Source: Achromobacter sp. MYb9 (GTDB taxonomy: Bacteria; Pseudomonadota; Gammaproteobacteria; Burkholderiales; Burkholderiaceae_B). Taken from it: a DNA stretch of 64,000 nucleotides. The notes under the pieces were generated by a model. It was not told the origin of the DNA. It was given only the letters and a program-made list of their open reading frames with translations, and did no database searches. Shown piece after piece: positions 55,408 to 64,000 of this stretch (position 1 is the stretch's first letter; every line of letters starts with the position of its first letter). The stretch lies in the NCBI RefSeq assembly GCF_002975275.1, contig NZ_PCOQ01000026.1:1-64000 (forward strand). Reading direction: 5' to 3'. The translations under genes were made by a program, and so were the position numbers.

Positions 55408-55866
55408 TCAGGACTTGGCCGGTTCGGCGCTTTCCGTGGGCCAATCGCGAATGTAGGCCTTCAGCATGTTGTTTTCGAACTGCTGAGCCGCCACGATGGC
55501 CTGCGCCATGTCGTAGAACGAAATCACGCCCATCAACGTCGGGCCATCCATGACGGGGATGTAGCGAGCATGCTTTTCCAACATCAGGCGCTGCACTTCG
55601 TCGGCGCTGGTGTTGGGCGACACGCTGACCGGTGCATCATCCATGATGGAACGGATGGTGGTTTCTCCGGCGCCGCCATGGGCGTGCATGTGACGGATGA
55701 TCTCGCGGAACGTGAGCATGCCGGTCAGGGTGCCGAATTCCATGATCACGAGCGAGCCAATGTCCTGCTCGCTCATGGTTTGCACGGCCTGGGACACAGG
55801 CATGTCTGGCGACGCCGTATAGAGCGTATCGCCCTTGACGCGCAAAATCTCGCTGACCTTCAACAT
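55408..55866 (-). CDS. CBS-domain protein
   Basis: 152 residues made of two CBS repeats: MPVSQAVQTMSEQDIGSLVI and VSVSPNTSADEVQRLMLEKH, with the second ending in YIPVMDGPTLMGVISFYDMA. CBS pairs bind adenosine nucleotides and often regulate partner proteins. Stand-alone here. Convergent with dusA, on the same strand as the BrkB-like gene downstream of 55904. Partner unknown. Confidence 0.88.
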   Translation of the reverse strand: MLKVSEILRVKGDTLYTASPDMPVSQAVQTMSEQDIGSLVIMEFGTLTGMLTFREIIRHMHAHGGAGETTIRSIMDDAPVSVSPNTSADEVQRLMLEKHARYIPVMDGPTLMGVISFYDMAQAIVAAQQFENNMLKAYIRDWPTESAEPAKS

Positions 55867-55903
55867 CGGTTCCTCCTGGGCGGACTACGCCCGAATGCAT
55901 TTG

Positions 55904-57217
55904 CTATTTCTTGTTCGCTTCCAATTGCAATATTGGAGCGACGCCATTTTCGGTATTCTGCGCTTCTCCGCACAGTTCTTCCAGCGTAGGCGTATTTTGC
56001 TGGGAAATCACGGCAGAAGCGACTCGCAATATCTCGGGGTCGTTGCGGACGCGAGGCTGATTGCGGTCGAGCAGGAAATGGTCTACGACCGGCGCCATCG
56101 ACGTATCGCGCGCGTCGCAGGTCAATACCCAGTTGTCTTCGGGGGTGCGCGTCGCGAGACCCATGGTATTCAGTATTTCCAGCACCTCGTTCAATTCGTC
56201 TTGATGCAGGCGCAACTGCGAGGCCAGCTCATTCGCGGGCAGGCCAGGCGGTTTGGCGGATTGCACGCGGCGCAGGGCGCGTAGCGCATCCAGGGCGTCG
56301 ACGAATTGCGCACCGGGATAGCGGTTGATTTCCCAGCGGCCAAGCCGGATCAGCGGTGCGCTGGAGGCCAGCGTGGCGCCCAGCAGCACCGCCAGCCAGG
56401 ACAGGTATATCCACAGCAGGAAGATCGGCAGGGTGGCAAACGCCCCGTAGATAACGGTGTAGGTAGGGAACCGGGTCAGGTAATACGCAAACGCCGATTT
56501 CATGATTTCCAGGACGATGGCGGTCACGCAGCCGCCCACCAGCGCATCCCGCCATAGCACTTCGCGGTTGGGCACCACGACGAACAGGGCGGCAAAGCCC
56601 AGGGCAGTCAGGATCAGGGGGATGAAGGAAATGGCGACGCTGACGATTTCAGGCACGTCCGCCACCAGGCCCAGCGATTCGCGCGCCACGAAAGAGGTGG
56701 CCCACAGGCTGGCGCCCGCCAGGACCGGTCCCAGCGTGATGATGGCCCAGTACACCAGCGCCCGCTGCGGCAGAGGCCGCTGCCGCGAGACGTGCCAGAT
56801 ATCGTTGAAGGCCTGGTCGATCGTCATGATCAGCAGCAGCGATGTCACCAGCAGGAATGCCCCGCCAATCGCGGTCAGGCGCGATGCCTGGCGGGCGAAC
56901 TGGTTCAGGTATTCCATGATGTTGTCCGAAACGGACGGCGGCATCAGGCTGTTGGTCAGGAAGTCTTCCAGGGCAAGGCGAAATTCCTGGAATACCGGAA
57001 ACGCGGTGAATAGGGATAGCACCACGGCCAGCATGGGCACGATGGCCAGCACCGTGGTGAAAGTCAGGCTGGAGGCAACCTGAAGCAGCTTTTCTTCGTT
57101 GGCGCGTTGCGCAGTGAACCGGACGACGCGTCCGGCCCTCACGGCCCATGAAGAGCGCGAGGTCGAGGGCTCGGTGGCCGCCGGCGTAGCGGCGGCAGGC
57201 TCGGCGGGGCGATTCAT
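55904..57217 (-). CDS. BrkB/YihY-family membrane protein
   Basis: 437 residues. Six or so membrane segments in the family pattern, from LQVASSLTFTTVLAIVPMLA through LTAIGGAFLLVTSLLLIM, LVYWAIITLGPVLAGASLWA to LPIFLLWIYLSWLAVLLGA. A cytoplasmic C-terminal half about 130 residues long (winged-helix-like NELASQLRLHQDELNEVLEI) follows. Bordetella pertussis BrkB is of this family and acts with BrkA in serum resistance; no brkA is adjacent. Possibly shares a transcript with the CBS gene, which lies 37 nt beyond its start in the same direction of reading. Confidence 0.85.
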   Translation of the reverse strand: MNRPAEPAAATPAATEPSTSRSSWAVRAGRVVRFTAQRANEEKLLQVASSLTFTTVLAIVPMLAVVLSLFTAFPVFQEFRLALEDFLTNSLMPPSVSDNIMEYLNQFARQASRLTAIGGAFLLVTSLLLIMTIDQAFNDIWHVSRQRPLPQRALVYWAIITLGPVLAGASLWATSFVARESLGLVADVPEIVSVAISFIPLILTALGFAALFVVVPNREVLWRDALVGGCVTAIVLEIMKSAFAYYLTRFPTYTVIYGAFATLPIFLLWIYLSWLAVLLGATLASSAPLIRLGRWEINRYPGAQFVDALDALRALRRVQSAKPPGLPANELASQLRLHQDELNEVLEILNTMGLATRTPEDNWVLTCDARDTSMAPVVDHFLLDRNQPRVRNDPEILRVASAVISQQNTPTLEELCGEAQNTENGVAPILQLEANKK

Positions 57218-57234
57218 CAGGCGATAATAGCAGC

Positions 57235-57606
57235 ATGAACCCTGAACTCAACCCCCGCTTGCGCCTGCTGGCCTCGGTTTCACTGTTCGCCCTGATCGTC
57301 CTGTGCGTTACCTGGGAAACCGTGGTGGCGCCTGTGCGGCCGGGCGGTTCCTGGATGCTGCTGAAAGCGCTGCCGCTGGCTTTTCCGCTGCGTGGCATTC
57401 TGCGGGGAAACCTCTATACCTATCAGTGGGCGTCGATGCTGTCGCTGCTGTATCTGATGGAAGGCGCGGTGCGGGCCATGTCCGATCCGGCCCCGCTCTC
57501 GGTGCTGATGGCTTGGGGCGAGATCGTCCTGTCGTCCATCTTCTTCCTTAGCGCCATTTTCTATGTGCGCCCCGCCAAGCGGGCCGCGAGGAGCCAACGC
57601 GCATGA
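57235..57606 (+). CDS. DUF2069 membrane protein
   Basis: 123 residues with four hydrophobic segments (LLASVSLFALIVLCVTW, LLKALPLAFPLRGIL, YQWASMLSLLYLMEGAV, VLSSIFFLSAIFYV). Matches the small DUF2069 family of unknown function, often next to selO or wrbA genes. Stop overlaps the selO ATG (ATGA). Divergent from the BrkB gene with only 17 nt between starts. Confidence 0.8.
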   Translation: MNPELNPRLRLLASVSLFALIVLCVTWETVVAPVRPGGSWMLLKALPLAFPLRGILRGNLYTYQWASMLSLLYLMEGAVRAMSDPAPLSVLMAWGEIVLSSIFFLSAIFYVRPAKRAARSQRA

Positions 57607-59090
57607 CCGCTCAATCCTTGTCCGAACTGCACGTCGTCAATACGTTCGCCGCGTTGCCCGACGCGTTCTATACGCGGCTGACGCCGCAGGGGCTGAACCA
57701 TCCGCGTCTGCTTCACGCCAACGCCGACGCAGCCGGGCTGATCGGCCTGGACCCCTCGGTGCTGTCCACGCCGGAATTCCTGTCGGTGTTTTCGGGCTCG
57801 CTGCCCCTGCCGGGCGGGGATACGCTGGCAGCCGTCTACAGTGGGCACCAGTTCGGGGTGTGGGCCGGCCAGTTGGGTGATGGGCGCGCTCATTTGCTTG
57901 GCGAAGTCGAAGGGCCGGCCGGCGGCTGGGAGTTGCAATTGAAGGGGGCAGGCATGACCCCGTACTCGCGCATGGGCGACGGCCGGGCCGTGCTGCGGTC
58001 GTCGGTGCGGGAATATCTGGCCAGCGAAGCCATGCACGGGCTGGGCATTCCCACGACGCGGGCGTTGGCGCTGGTGGTGTCCGACGATCCCGTCATGCGG
58101 GAAACGGTGGAGACCGCCGCTATCGTGACGCGAATGTCGCCCAGTTTCGTGCGGTTTGGCTCGTTCGAGCATTGGTCGTCGCGCCGCCAGCTCGAGTTAT
58201 TGAAGACGCTGGCGGATTACGTTATCGACCGCTTCTACCCCGAGTGCCGTGAATCGCCCTCGGGCGAGCCTTTGACCGAGACCGCGCCGTATATCAATCT
58301 GCTGCGCGCCGTCACGCACCGTACCGCGCTACTGATGGCGGACTGGCAGGCCGTGGGTTTCTGCCACGGCGTCATGAATACGGACAATATGTCCATATTG
58401 GGCCTGACGCTGGATTACGGTCCGTATGGATTCATGGACGGTTTTCGCCTGGGGCATGTTTGTAATCACTCGGATACGGAAGGGCGCTATTCCTGGAACC
58501 GGCAACCGTCGGTGGCGCTATGGAACCTGTACCGGCTGGGCGGCAGCCTGCATACGCTGGTGCAGGATGTCGAAGGCCTGCGCGCCGTGCTGGACGAATT
58601 CGAGGCGGTTTTCACCCGGGCGTTCCACGACCGGATGGGCGCAAAGCTGGGCCTGGCCGCCTGGCGTCCGGCCGATGAGGCGCTGCTGGACGACCTGCTC
58701 AAGCTGATGGACGCCAATCAGGCCGATTTCACCTTGTCGTGGCGGCGCCTGGCGGATGCCGTGCAGGGGCAACGCAACGCGTTCGAAGACCTGTTCATCG
58801 ACCGGCCAGCTGCCGCCGCCTGGCTGGACCAACTGCAGGCGCGTCAATCGCAGGACGGGCGCTCCGCGCAGGAGACGGCGCAGGCGATGAACCGCGTTAA
58901 TCCGCTGTATGTCTTGCGCAACCACTTGGCGGAAGAGGCGATTCGGGCGGCCAAAACCGGTGACGTCGGCGAAATCGATACGCTGATGAAGCTGCTGCGC
59001 GCGCCTTTTAACGCGCAGCCCGGGTATGAACGCTATGCCGGATTGCCTCCGGATTGGGCCGGCAGCCTTGAAGTCAGTTGCTCGTCTTGA
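57603..59090 (+). CDS. selO: Protein adenylyltransferase SelO (YdiU)
   Basis: 495 residues. Pseudokinase-fold AMP transferase. Visible: YSGHQFGVWAGQLGDGRA, LKGAGMTPYSRMGDGRAVL, REYLASEAMHGLGIPTTRAL, CHGVMNTDNMSILGLTLDYG (active-site region) and DGFRLGHVCNHSD. The C-terminus ends SCSS; the antepenultimate Cys occupies the position of selenocysteine in animal SelO. AMPylates proteins under redox stress. ATG at 57603 overlaps the DUF2069 stop. Confidence 0.95.
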   Translation: MTAQSLSELHVVNTFAALPDAFYTRLTPQGLNHPRLLHANADAAGLIGLDPSVLSTPEFLSVFSGSLPLPGGDTLAAVYSGHQFGVWAGQLGDGRAHLLGEVEGPAGGWELQLKGAGMTPYSRMGDGRAVLRSSVREYLASEAMHGLGIPTTRALALVVSDDPVMRETVETAAIVTRMSPSFVRFGSFEHWSSRRQLELLKTLADYVIDRFYPECRESPSGEPLTETAPYINLLRAVTHRTALLMADWQAVGFCHGVMNTDNMSILGLTLDYGPYGFMDGFRLGHVCNHSDTEGRYSWNRQPSVALWNLYRLGGSLHTLVQDVEGLRAVLDEFEAVFTRAFHDRMGAKLGLAAWRPADEALLDDLLKLMDANQADFTLSWRRLADAVQGQRNAFEDLFIDRPAAAAWLDQLQARQSQDGRSAQETAQAMNRVNPLYVLRNHLAEEAIRAAKTGDVGEIDTLMKLLRAPFNAQPGYERYAGLPPDWAGSLEVSCSS

Positions 59091-59305
59091 CGATGTTTGA
59101 CGCCAATCGCAAGAAAACGCATACCAAAATCTTGTGATTTACGTGAAAAAGCGATGAAAGAGAGTGAAATATCGCGGTTTTTTTCACTGCAATCATTCGT
59201 TTCCATTGTAAATCTCGTAAGATTGTGGCCTGCGGGACACTCAGGATGACATGCCGCATCCCTGGGGGCATTTGTCGACAATTTTCAATATAAAGCACTC
59301 TGAAT

Positions 59306-60025
59306 ATGCCTGGCGCAGATGGTTTGCTATGTATCGGTCTGCTCGAGGATGATGCCGACTTCCGGGAGGAGTTGGCATTAGGCTTGGGCGGCTACGGTTT
59401 TCGGGTAGCGTTTGCTTGTGACAATGCTGCGGCGTTTTATCGCCGCCTGCAGGAGCAGCCGTGCGACATCGTCATCCTGGATGCGCACCTACCCGGCGAA
59501 GACGGCTTTTCCGTGGCGACCCGGTTGCGGGCGTTGAGCCCGGTGGGCATCGTCATGCTGACCGGCCGCAGCGCTCTTGAAGACCGTGTGCGCGGCTTGG
59601 AAGGCGGGGCGGACGTCTACATGACCAAGCCCGTGGATCTGCTTGAGCTCAGTTCCGTCATTCGCAGCCTGGCCCGCCGCATGCGTCTGGCCAAGGCGCC
59701 CCGTCCGGCGGATGCGGAAACGCGCGCGTCGGCGGACAGCACGTGGTCCTTGCAGGACGGCGGCTGGATACTGGTGGCCCCTGACGGCGCGTCTTTGCAC
59801 CTGAGCGCCCAGGAACGCACCTTTTTGATGGCTTTGATGGATGCCGCCGGCAGCGCCGTCAGCCGTCAGGTGCTTGCCGAACTCTTCTTGCCGGACAGCC
59901 CTGGCGGCTTCGAACTGCGCCGTATCGACGTGCTGGTGAGCCGCCTGCGCGCCAAAGCGCAAAGCGCCGGCCTGAAGCTGCCGGTGCTGTCGGTGCGCGG
60001 CCAAGGTTACGTCTTCGCCGCCTGA
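59306..60025 (+). CDS. OmpR-type response regulator
   Basis: 239 residues. N-terminal REC domain with the acidic pair LLEDDADFREEL, phospho-Asp in DIVILDAHLPGEDG, Thr in VMLTGR and Lys in YMTKPV. C-terminal winged-helix DNA-binding domain (LSAQERTFLMALMDAAGSA through LSVRGQGYVFAA). ATG at 59306. Convergent with the histidine kinase gene, 26 nt apart at their ends, so likely its partner although not in one operon. Confidence 0.9.
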   Translation: MPGADGLLCIGLLEDDADFREELALGLGGYGFRVAFACDNAAAFYRRLQEQPCDIVILDAHLPGEDGFSVATRLRALSPVGIVMLTGRSALEDRVRGLEGGADVYMTKPVDLLELSSVIRSLARRMRLAKAPRPADAETRASADSTWSLQDGGWILVAPDGASLHLSAQERTFLMALMDAAGSAVSRQVLAELFLPDSPGGFELRRIDVLVSRLRAKAQSAGLKLPVLSVRGQGYVFAA

Positions 60026-60051
60026 TTCCTTACGGGGCTTCGCCTGCGCGG

Positions 60052-61629
60052 CTAGCTTGCCGCGGCTGAGGCTTCCGGGACCTGGGCTTCCGGGGCCTGG
60101 GCGGGCAGCGTGATGATGAAACGCGTGCCGACCCCCACCTGGCTTTGCATGGTCAGCGACCCGCCCTGGTTCTGGCAGATTCGGCGCGCCAGATACAAGC
60201 CGATGCCCATGCCCTGGGTCTCGCGATGCGCCGAGCGCCGGAAATGGGGTTCGAAGATTCGCGCTTGTTCCTCTTCGCCAATACCCGGGCCGCGGTCGAT
60301 GACGGCCAGCCAAACCATCGGAATGCCGTCGGGACAGGTCTGGCCTGTTTCGATTCTGACGGGCTGATTGGCCGGCGAATACTTGATTGCGTTGTGGATC
60401 AGGTTGCGCACCACCACGCTGGTCAGGGGGCGATCGCAATACGCGGGCAGGGCGCCGCCGGCCTGAATCATCAACGCATGGGCGGTATCCGGCTGCATCG
60501 CCGTTACGACATCGCGCGCAAGCTCTGCAAGATCGGTTTGTTCACCGCGCGGGGTCCAGGCCTGCTCCTCCAGGCGATCCTGGTTCAGCAACTGGTCCAT
60601 CAATTCAGTCATCCGGCCAACCGAACGGTGTATCCGGCCCAGCCGGTTATCGACGGCCTCGCCACTGTCGGACAGGATCATGTCCAGCGATTGGGCCGCC
60701 GCGCTGATGGTAGCCAGCGGCGCGCGCAATTCGTGGGAGATCAGCGCATTCATCTGGCGCTGCGTGTCCAGCGCGCCAGCCAGTTCGGCCAGCCGCAACT
60801 CGCCTTGGGCCAGATGCTCGACATCGGCGGGATCATGCCCGGCGCGATGAGCGGAGGTTTGCGGGGAGGCATGGCGGGTCAGCGCCAGGCTGAAGAGCGC
60901 GCCCGCGACCAGCAGCAGGCGCGCCAGCTCGATCATCGTGTCGGCGGTATCGGCGCCGTTGGACCGCCAGGCATCGGCTCCCAGCATCCAGGCCGACGCC
61001 GCATACGTGGCGGCCAGCGCCATCGACAGCCCGCGGCGCGTCTTGCGTACCGCGGCGCGTGTAGCAAACCAGAGGGCCAGCGGCACGCTCAGCACGGCGC
61101 AAAACCCGGCGATCGCAGCCGGGAACGAGCCGTTTTCGGTTTCATACACGAAGATCAGCGCCAACGCCGCAATGGCTGCCAGCGCGACGCTCAGGCCGCG
61201 GCAGACCGCCGCCAGTTTCGCGGCATATGGCAAATCCGAGAGCAGCGGTGCGGTCAGGGCCAGCAAGGCCGCGAAAGATCCCGCTTGCAACGCGCCGGGC
61301 GGTAGAAAATCGGGCGATGACCGGAACAGGCCTTCGATCAGCATGAAGACGACGCCGGCGCCATAGAGGGATTCGCGGGTGGCGCCCCAGGCGATGGCGC
61401 ATGCCAGTCCGCCTGCGATGGCGGCGCCGGCTGTCAGCCCAAGCGGCATGTCTTCGGGGGAGACGTTCAGGCCCAATGCCAGGGCGGCGCCTGGCCAAAG
61501 GACGGCGCAGCACAGCGCGCATAGCAGCGCGCCCAACCGCGATGACACCGTTCGCGCGCCGGTATTGGCGCGTCGCGCACGATGATGGCGAAAACGCCAG
61601 CGGGTGCGAAGAAACAATCCTTCCGTCAA
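60052..61629 (-). CDS. Membrane histidine kinase
   Basis: 525 residues from TTG at 61629, overlapping the LapD-like stop. Basic N-terminus, then about seven or eight membrane segments (LLCALCCAVLWPGAALAL and others) up to residue about 245, a dimerisation region with the phospho-His in NALISHELRAPLATISA, and a HATPase domain (VRNLIHNAIKYS N-box, DRGPGIGEEE, GMGIGLYLARRI). No periplasmic sensor domain is obvious, so signals may be sensed in the membrane. Probable partner of the convergent response regulator. Confidence 0.88.
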   Translation of the reverse strand: MTEGLFLRTRWRFRHHRARRANTGARTVSSRLGALLCALCCAVLWPGAALALGLNVSPEDMPLGLTAGAAIAGGLACAIAWGATRESLYGAGVVFMLIEGLFRSSPDFLPPGALQAGSFAALLALTAPLLSDLPYAAKLAAVCRGLSVALAAIAALALIFVYETENGSFPAAIAGFCAVLSVPLALWFATRAAVRKTRRGLSMALAATYAASAWMLGADAWRSNGADTADTMIELARLLLVAGALFSLALTRHASPQTSAHRAGHDPADVEHLAQGELRLAELAGALDTQRQMNALISHELRAPLATISAAAQSLDMILSDSGEAVDNRLGRIHRSVGRMTELMDQLLNQDRLEEQAWTPRGEQTDLAELARDVVTAMQPDTAHALMIQAGGALPAYCDRPLTSVVVRNLIHNAIKYSPANQPVRIETGQTCPDGIPMVWLAVIDRGPGIGEEEQARIFEPHFRRSAHRETQGMGIGLYLARRICQNQGGSLTMQSQVGVGTRFIITLPAQAPEAQVPEASAAAS

Positions 61630-63596
61630 CTAGGAACCCATTGGTGATCCGGCGCGAGTTCGCGCTGATGCGAGAAGTTTACGACAGCCCCGCGTATCGC
61701 GCGGACGCCAAGACTTTCCAGAATGGCCTGGGTGGCCAAATCGGGTACGTCTTCGGCATAGACGGCCATGTCCAGGGTCGTGGCGGTGGCCACCACGGTG
61801 GCAGCCAGATGTTGGCTGCCGGGGCTGTGCAATAGACCGGTGATGAAACTGCCGCATAGCTTCAGGTACGACGCGGGATATTCGTGCAGATGTTCCATCG
61901 CACCGAATTGCTGCGGCAGCCGTGATATGCCCATCCGGGCGCCCGCCGCGGTGACGATGTCGCACAGCTGGCGCAAGTCCGCGCCTTGTTCAACCAGCCC
62001 CGCGGCATCGACTTCGACGATCAGGCGTTGGGTCAACACCGGACGATCGGCCAGCATCCTGCCGAGCCTGGACAGGAAGGATGTTTGCGCCAGCGAGGCC
62101 AGCGATAGGGGAACAGTCAGTGCCCCGGTATGGGTGAACAGCCAATCCAGGCCCAGTCGGATGGCCTGGATGTCGCATTCGGCGGACAGGCCCAAGCGGA
62201 CCGCGGGCGGCATGAAGATGGATGCCGGCACGGGATCTTCGCCCGACGCGTCATGCAGGGTCAGGCTGGCCTCGTGGTGCAGCAATGCGCCCGATACCGC
62301 GTGCAGCGGCTGGATCGATAGCGAGAAACGGTGTTGTTCCAGGGCGGTCGCCAGGGCGTCATGCCAGCTGTATTCCCCGATACGCGTGCTGTCGGCGGCC
62401 TGGCTTGCCGGGGTGATCTGGTCGTCGTCCGCGCTTTCGGCGCACATCAAGGCGTGGTCCAGCCGGGCCAGCGTATCGCTCATGTTGTCGCCGGGGGCGA
62501 AAGCGGTCATGGCCAGGGCCCACCGGCACCAGCCATACTTATCCATCGGCACGCGCAGCGATCGCAGTTCTCGGCGGACCCGCTCTGCCAGCAGGCTGGC
62601 CTGCGGCGCCGATGTGTGGGGCATCAACAACGCGAAGTCCGACCCGCTGATGCGCGCGATCTGCGCCGACGGCCCACCGAATTCCTCGATCAATTTGCGC
62701 AAGCGGTCGGATGACGAACGCAGCCATTGATCCGTAAAGGCGCGCGACAAATGCCGATTGATCTCGGCCAGATCGCGCTGGCGGAACATCAGGATGTGGC
62801 CGCCGGCATCCGGCGCCTTGTCCGTCAACGCCGCCCTGAACTGATCGACGAAGTACTTGCGGTTGGGCAGGCGGGTAACGGTATCCCGGTAGATCTCGCT
62901 TTGCAGGGATTCGATCTTTGCGTTCTGTTCTTCCACGGTGGCAGCCACCCGGCGCTGCGCGTCGACCAGCGCCTGGTCCACGCCGGCCAATTCGCACGAT
63001 CCTGTCAGCGCCGCGTGGTTGCCCGGGTCCAGCGCACGCACGCGCTCGCAAATGTCGCGCGACGTCCGGGTCTCGATCCAGCGCACCAGGTTCAGGGCGA
63101 ATAGCGCCCAGAAGACGCCCGCCCCAAGCACCAGGCCCAGGATCCGCACGCCGCCTTGCCACAGCGTGTCGCGCGCCAACCGCGTGTCCGCCTGCACCGT
63201 GACGGTGCCTCGGGCGCTGCCGTCAGACGAGCCGAAGGGCCGCGACACCGACGGCGCCTGCACGTTCAACCACGCGTTACGCCAATTTCCGTCTCGACCG
63301 GCGGCGTGTTGGCGCTTTTTGTATTCGGCGACAGTATTCCCCCCTTCATCCGTGATGCGCACGAGCGCATACAGCCCTTGTTCGAATAGCTCGTTCGCCA
63401 GGGTCGACCGGTCTGCCGGGCTGGACGTGGCGTGGGACAGCGCCCAGGCCAACGCGCTGGCGCCGCCTTCGCTTTGCTGCGTGACTTGCGCGCTGAGATA
63501 GCGATGAGCGGCAAGCATCCCCAGCGCTTGGGCGCCGAGCAGGATGAAGCCGATCAGAAGGGCTGTGCAAAAAAATAACCGGCGGAATGTCGACAT
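61626..63596 (-). CDS. LapD-like c-di-GMP receptor (degenerate GGDEF and EAL)
   Basis: 656 residues from ATG at 63596. TM1 at about 7-29, a periplasmic domain to about 148 with LapD_MoxY-type features, TM2 about 150-170, HAMP-like region, a GGDEF-family domain with SGSDF at 317-321, and an EAL-family domain where the EAL triad reads EAS (442-444). Both domains look inactive. This is the layout of LapD, which senses c-di-GMP and sequesters a periplasmic protease (LapG) to hold a giant adhesin. Coupled to the kinase by 4-nt overlap. LapG or adhesin genes are not seen here. Confidence 0.82.
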   Translation of the reverse strand: MSTFRRLFFCTALLIGFILLGAQALGMLAAHRYLSAQVTQQSEGGASALAWALSHATSSPADRSTLANELFEQGLYALVRITDEGGNTVAEYKKRQHAAGRDGNWRNAWLNVQAPSVSRPFGSSDGSARGTVTVQADTRLARDTLWQGGVRILGLVLGAGVFWALFALNLVRWIETRTSRDICERVRALDPGNHAALTGSCELAGVDQALVDAQRRVAATVEEQNAKIESLQSEIYRDTVTRLPNRKYFVDQFRAALTDKAPDAGGHILMFRQRDLAEINRHLSRAFTDQWLRSSSDRLRKLIEEFGGPSAQIARISGSDFALLMPHTSAPQASLLAERVRRELRSLRVPMDKYGWCRWALAMTAFAPGDNMSDTLARLDHALMCAESADDDQITPASQAADSTRIGEYSWHDALATALEQHRFSLSIQPLHAVSGALLHHEASLTLHDASGEDPVPASIFMPPAVRLGLSAECDIQAIRLGLDWLFTHTGALTVPLSLASLAQTSFLSRLGRMLADRPVLTQRLIVEVDAAGLVEQGADLRQLCDIVTAAGARMGISRLPQQFGAMEHLHEYPASYLKLCGSFITGLLHSPGSQHLAATVVATATTLDMAVYAEDVPDLATQAILESLGVRAIRGAVVNFSHQRELAPDHQWVPS

Positions 63597-63959
63597 GTGT
63601 TTGGGGTTCCCTTTTTGGACGGCATGCCTGCTCGCGGGGAGAGTTGCCGGGCGGCCGATGAAAGGGGACGTCGGGCAGCGAACGCGTCCAACGGGAAAAA
63701 GCCTGGATAAGAAACGTGACACACGTTACCAATACCTTAGTGGCGCCGCCTACACTGTAATTCGGCATGTCACAGAACGTACAGAATATTACGAAATTCA
63801 CTACGACATCTGACGACCTGTGCAATTATTTCGATCGTGATAACTGCCCGCGTTGAGAACTATTGAGACAGGGCGTATTAATTTTTGGGCTTTGGCTGTC
63901 GTAGTAAGGGTAGGGCATGGATCTATGGACCGGCCAGCGAACGCTATCCAGGGACCGAT
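63597..63959. other. Leader region upstream of the LapD-like gene
   Basis: 363 nt. It contains a 15-bp perfect palindrome (see separate entry) about 117 nt before the LapD-like ATG, and AT-rich sequence toward 63840-63900. No other gene supported. Confidence 0.4.
63713..63727. promoter_or_regulatory. 15-bp palindrome, candidate operator
   Basis: AACGTGACACACGTT is a perfect inverted repeat (6+3+6) upstream of the LapD-like/histidine-kinase operon. Possible binding site of a dimeric regulator such as the OmpR-type protein; that is inference. Confidence 0.4.
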
Positions 63960-64000
63960 ATGACCATCCACGAGCAAGCAAAGAGCCTTAGGATTTCAAG
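63960..64000 (+). CDS. Possible start of a further gene (truncated by window end)
   Basis: ATG at 63960 followed by MTIHEQAKSLRIS to the window edge, preceded by AGGGA 5 nt upstream. Too short for any identification; could be chance. Confidence 0.25.
   Translation, partial: MTIHEQAKSLRIS

Overview
The window is high-GC chromosomal DNA from a betaproteobacterium, most likely an Alcaligenaceae member close to Bordetella or Achromobacter. The evidence is gene order (valS / ndk-rlmN-rodZ-like-ispG-hisS-yfgM-bamB-der-hisC-hfq-hflX-hflK-hflC-hisZ-purA; rpsU-dnaG-rpoD), a BrkB-type protein, the BPSS1780-type membrane protein, and codon use. No phage, insertion sequence, CRISPR array or rRNA gene was seen. 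One tRNA gene is present.

Layout. (1) 1-4077: 3' end of a PilV-like minor pilin gene, alaS with a translationally coupled tusA-like gene, and a convergent unknown periplasmic protein. (2) 4453-6326: the rpsP-rimM-trmD operon, without the usual rplS. (3) 6406-10810: a cupin-type XRE regulator, a polar amino-acid ABC transporter and a DadA/PuuB-like FAD oxidoreductase, probably an amine or amino-acid uptake and oxidation cluster. (4) 10838-29777: a long housekeeping block. valS lies on the minus strand; ndk to purA lie on the plus strand and cover nucleotides, tRNA charging and modification, isoprenoids, outer-membrane assembly, histidine synthesis, RNA chaperoning and membrane proteolysis control. 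(5) 29795-36251: a phosphoribosyltransferase, then rpsU-dnaG-rpoD, with a tRNA-Ile(CAU) gene starting 9 nt after the rpoD stop. (6) 36252-43347: an accessory stretch, locally AT-rich and mostly minus-strand. It holds a LpxL-type acyltransferase, a Hint (hedgehog/intein-like) protein flanked by two paralogous cysteine-rich small proteins, a 97-aa protein under a LexA-box-like site, and several very small ORFs, two sharing an RWPSDF C-terminal motif. (7) 43348-52446: a compact Tad/Flp pilus locus (pilin-like, TadG-like, TadE-like, unknown, CpaB, CpaC, FHA-CpaF fusion, TadB, TadC, DUF192), nearly every junction overlapping by 4 nt. (8) 52294-59090: membrane protein, thrB, dusA, a CBS protein, BrkB/YihY, DUF2069 and selO. 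(9) 59306-63596: an OmpR-type response regulator converging on a histidine kinase that is translationally coupled to a LapD-like degenerate GGDEF/EAL receptor.

The most unusual material is in region 6 (small RWPSDF proteins, paired cysteine-rich proteins around the Hint protein, SOS-like box). Next come the FHA-fused Tad ATPase in a locus lacking TadZ and prepilin peptidase, and a possible attenuator in front of hisZ. Function assignments for housekeeping genes rest on recognisable family motifs. Assignments for accessory genes are inference, and no database search was possible.
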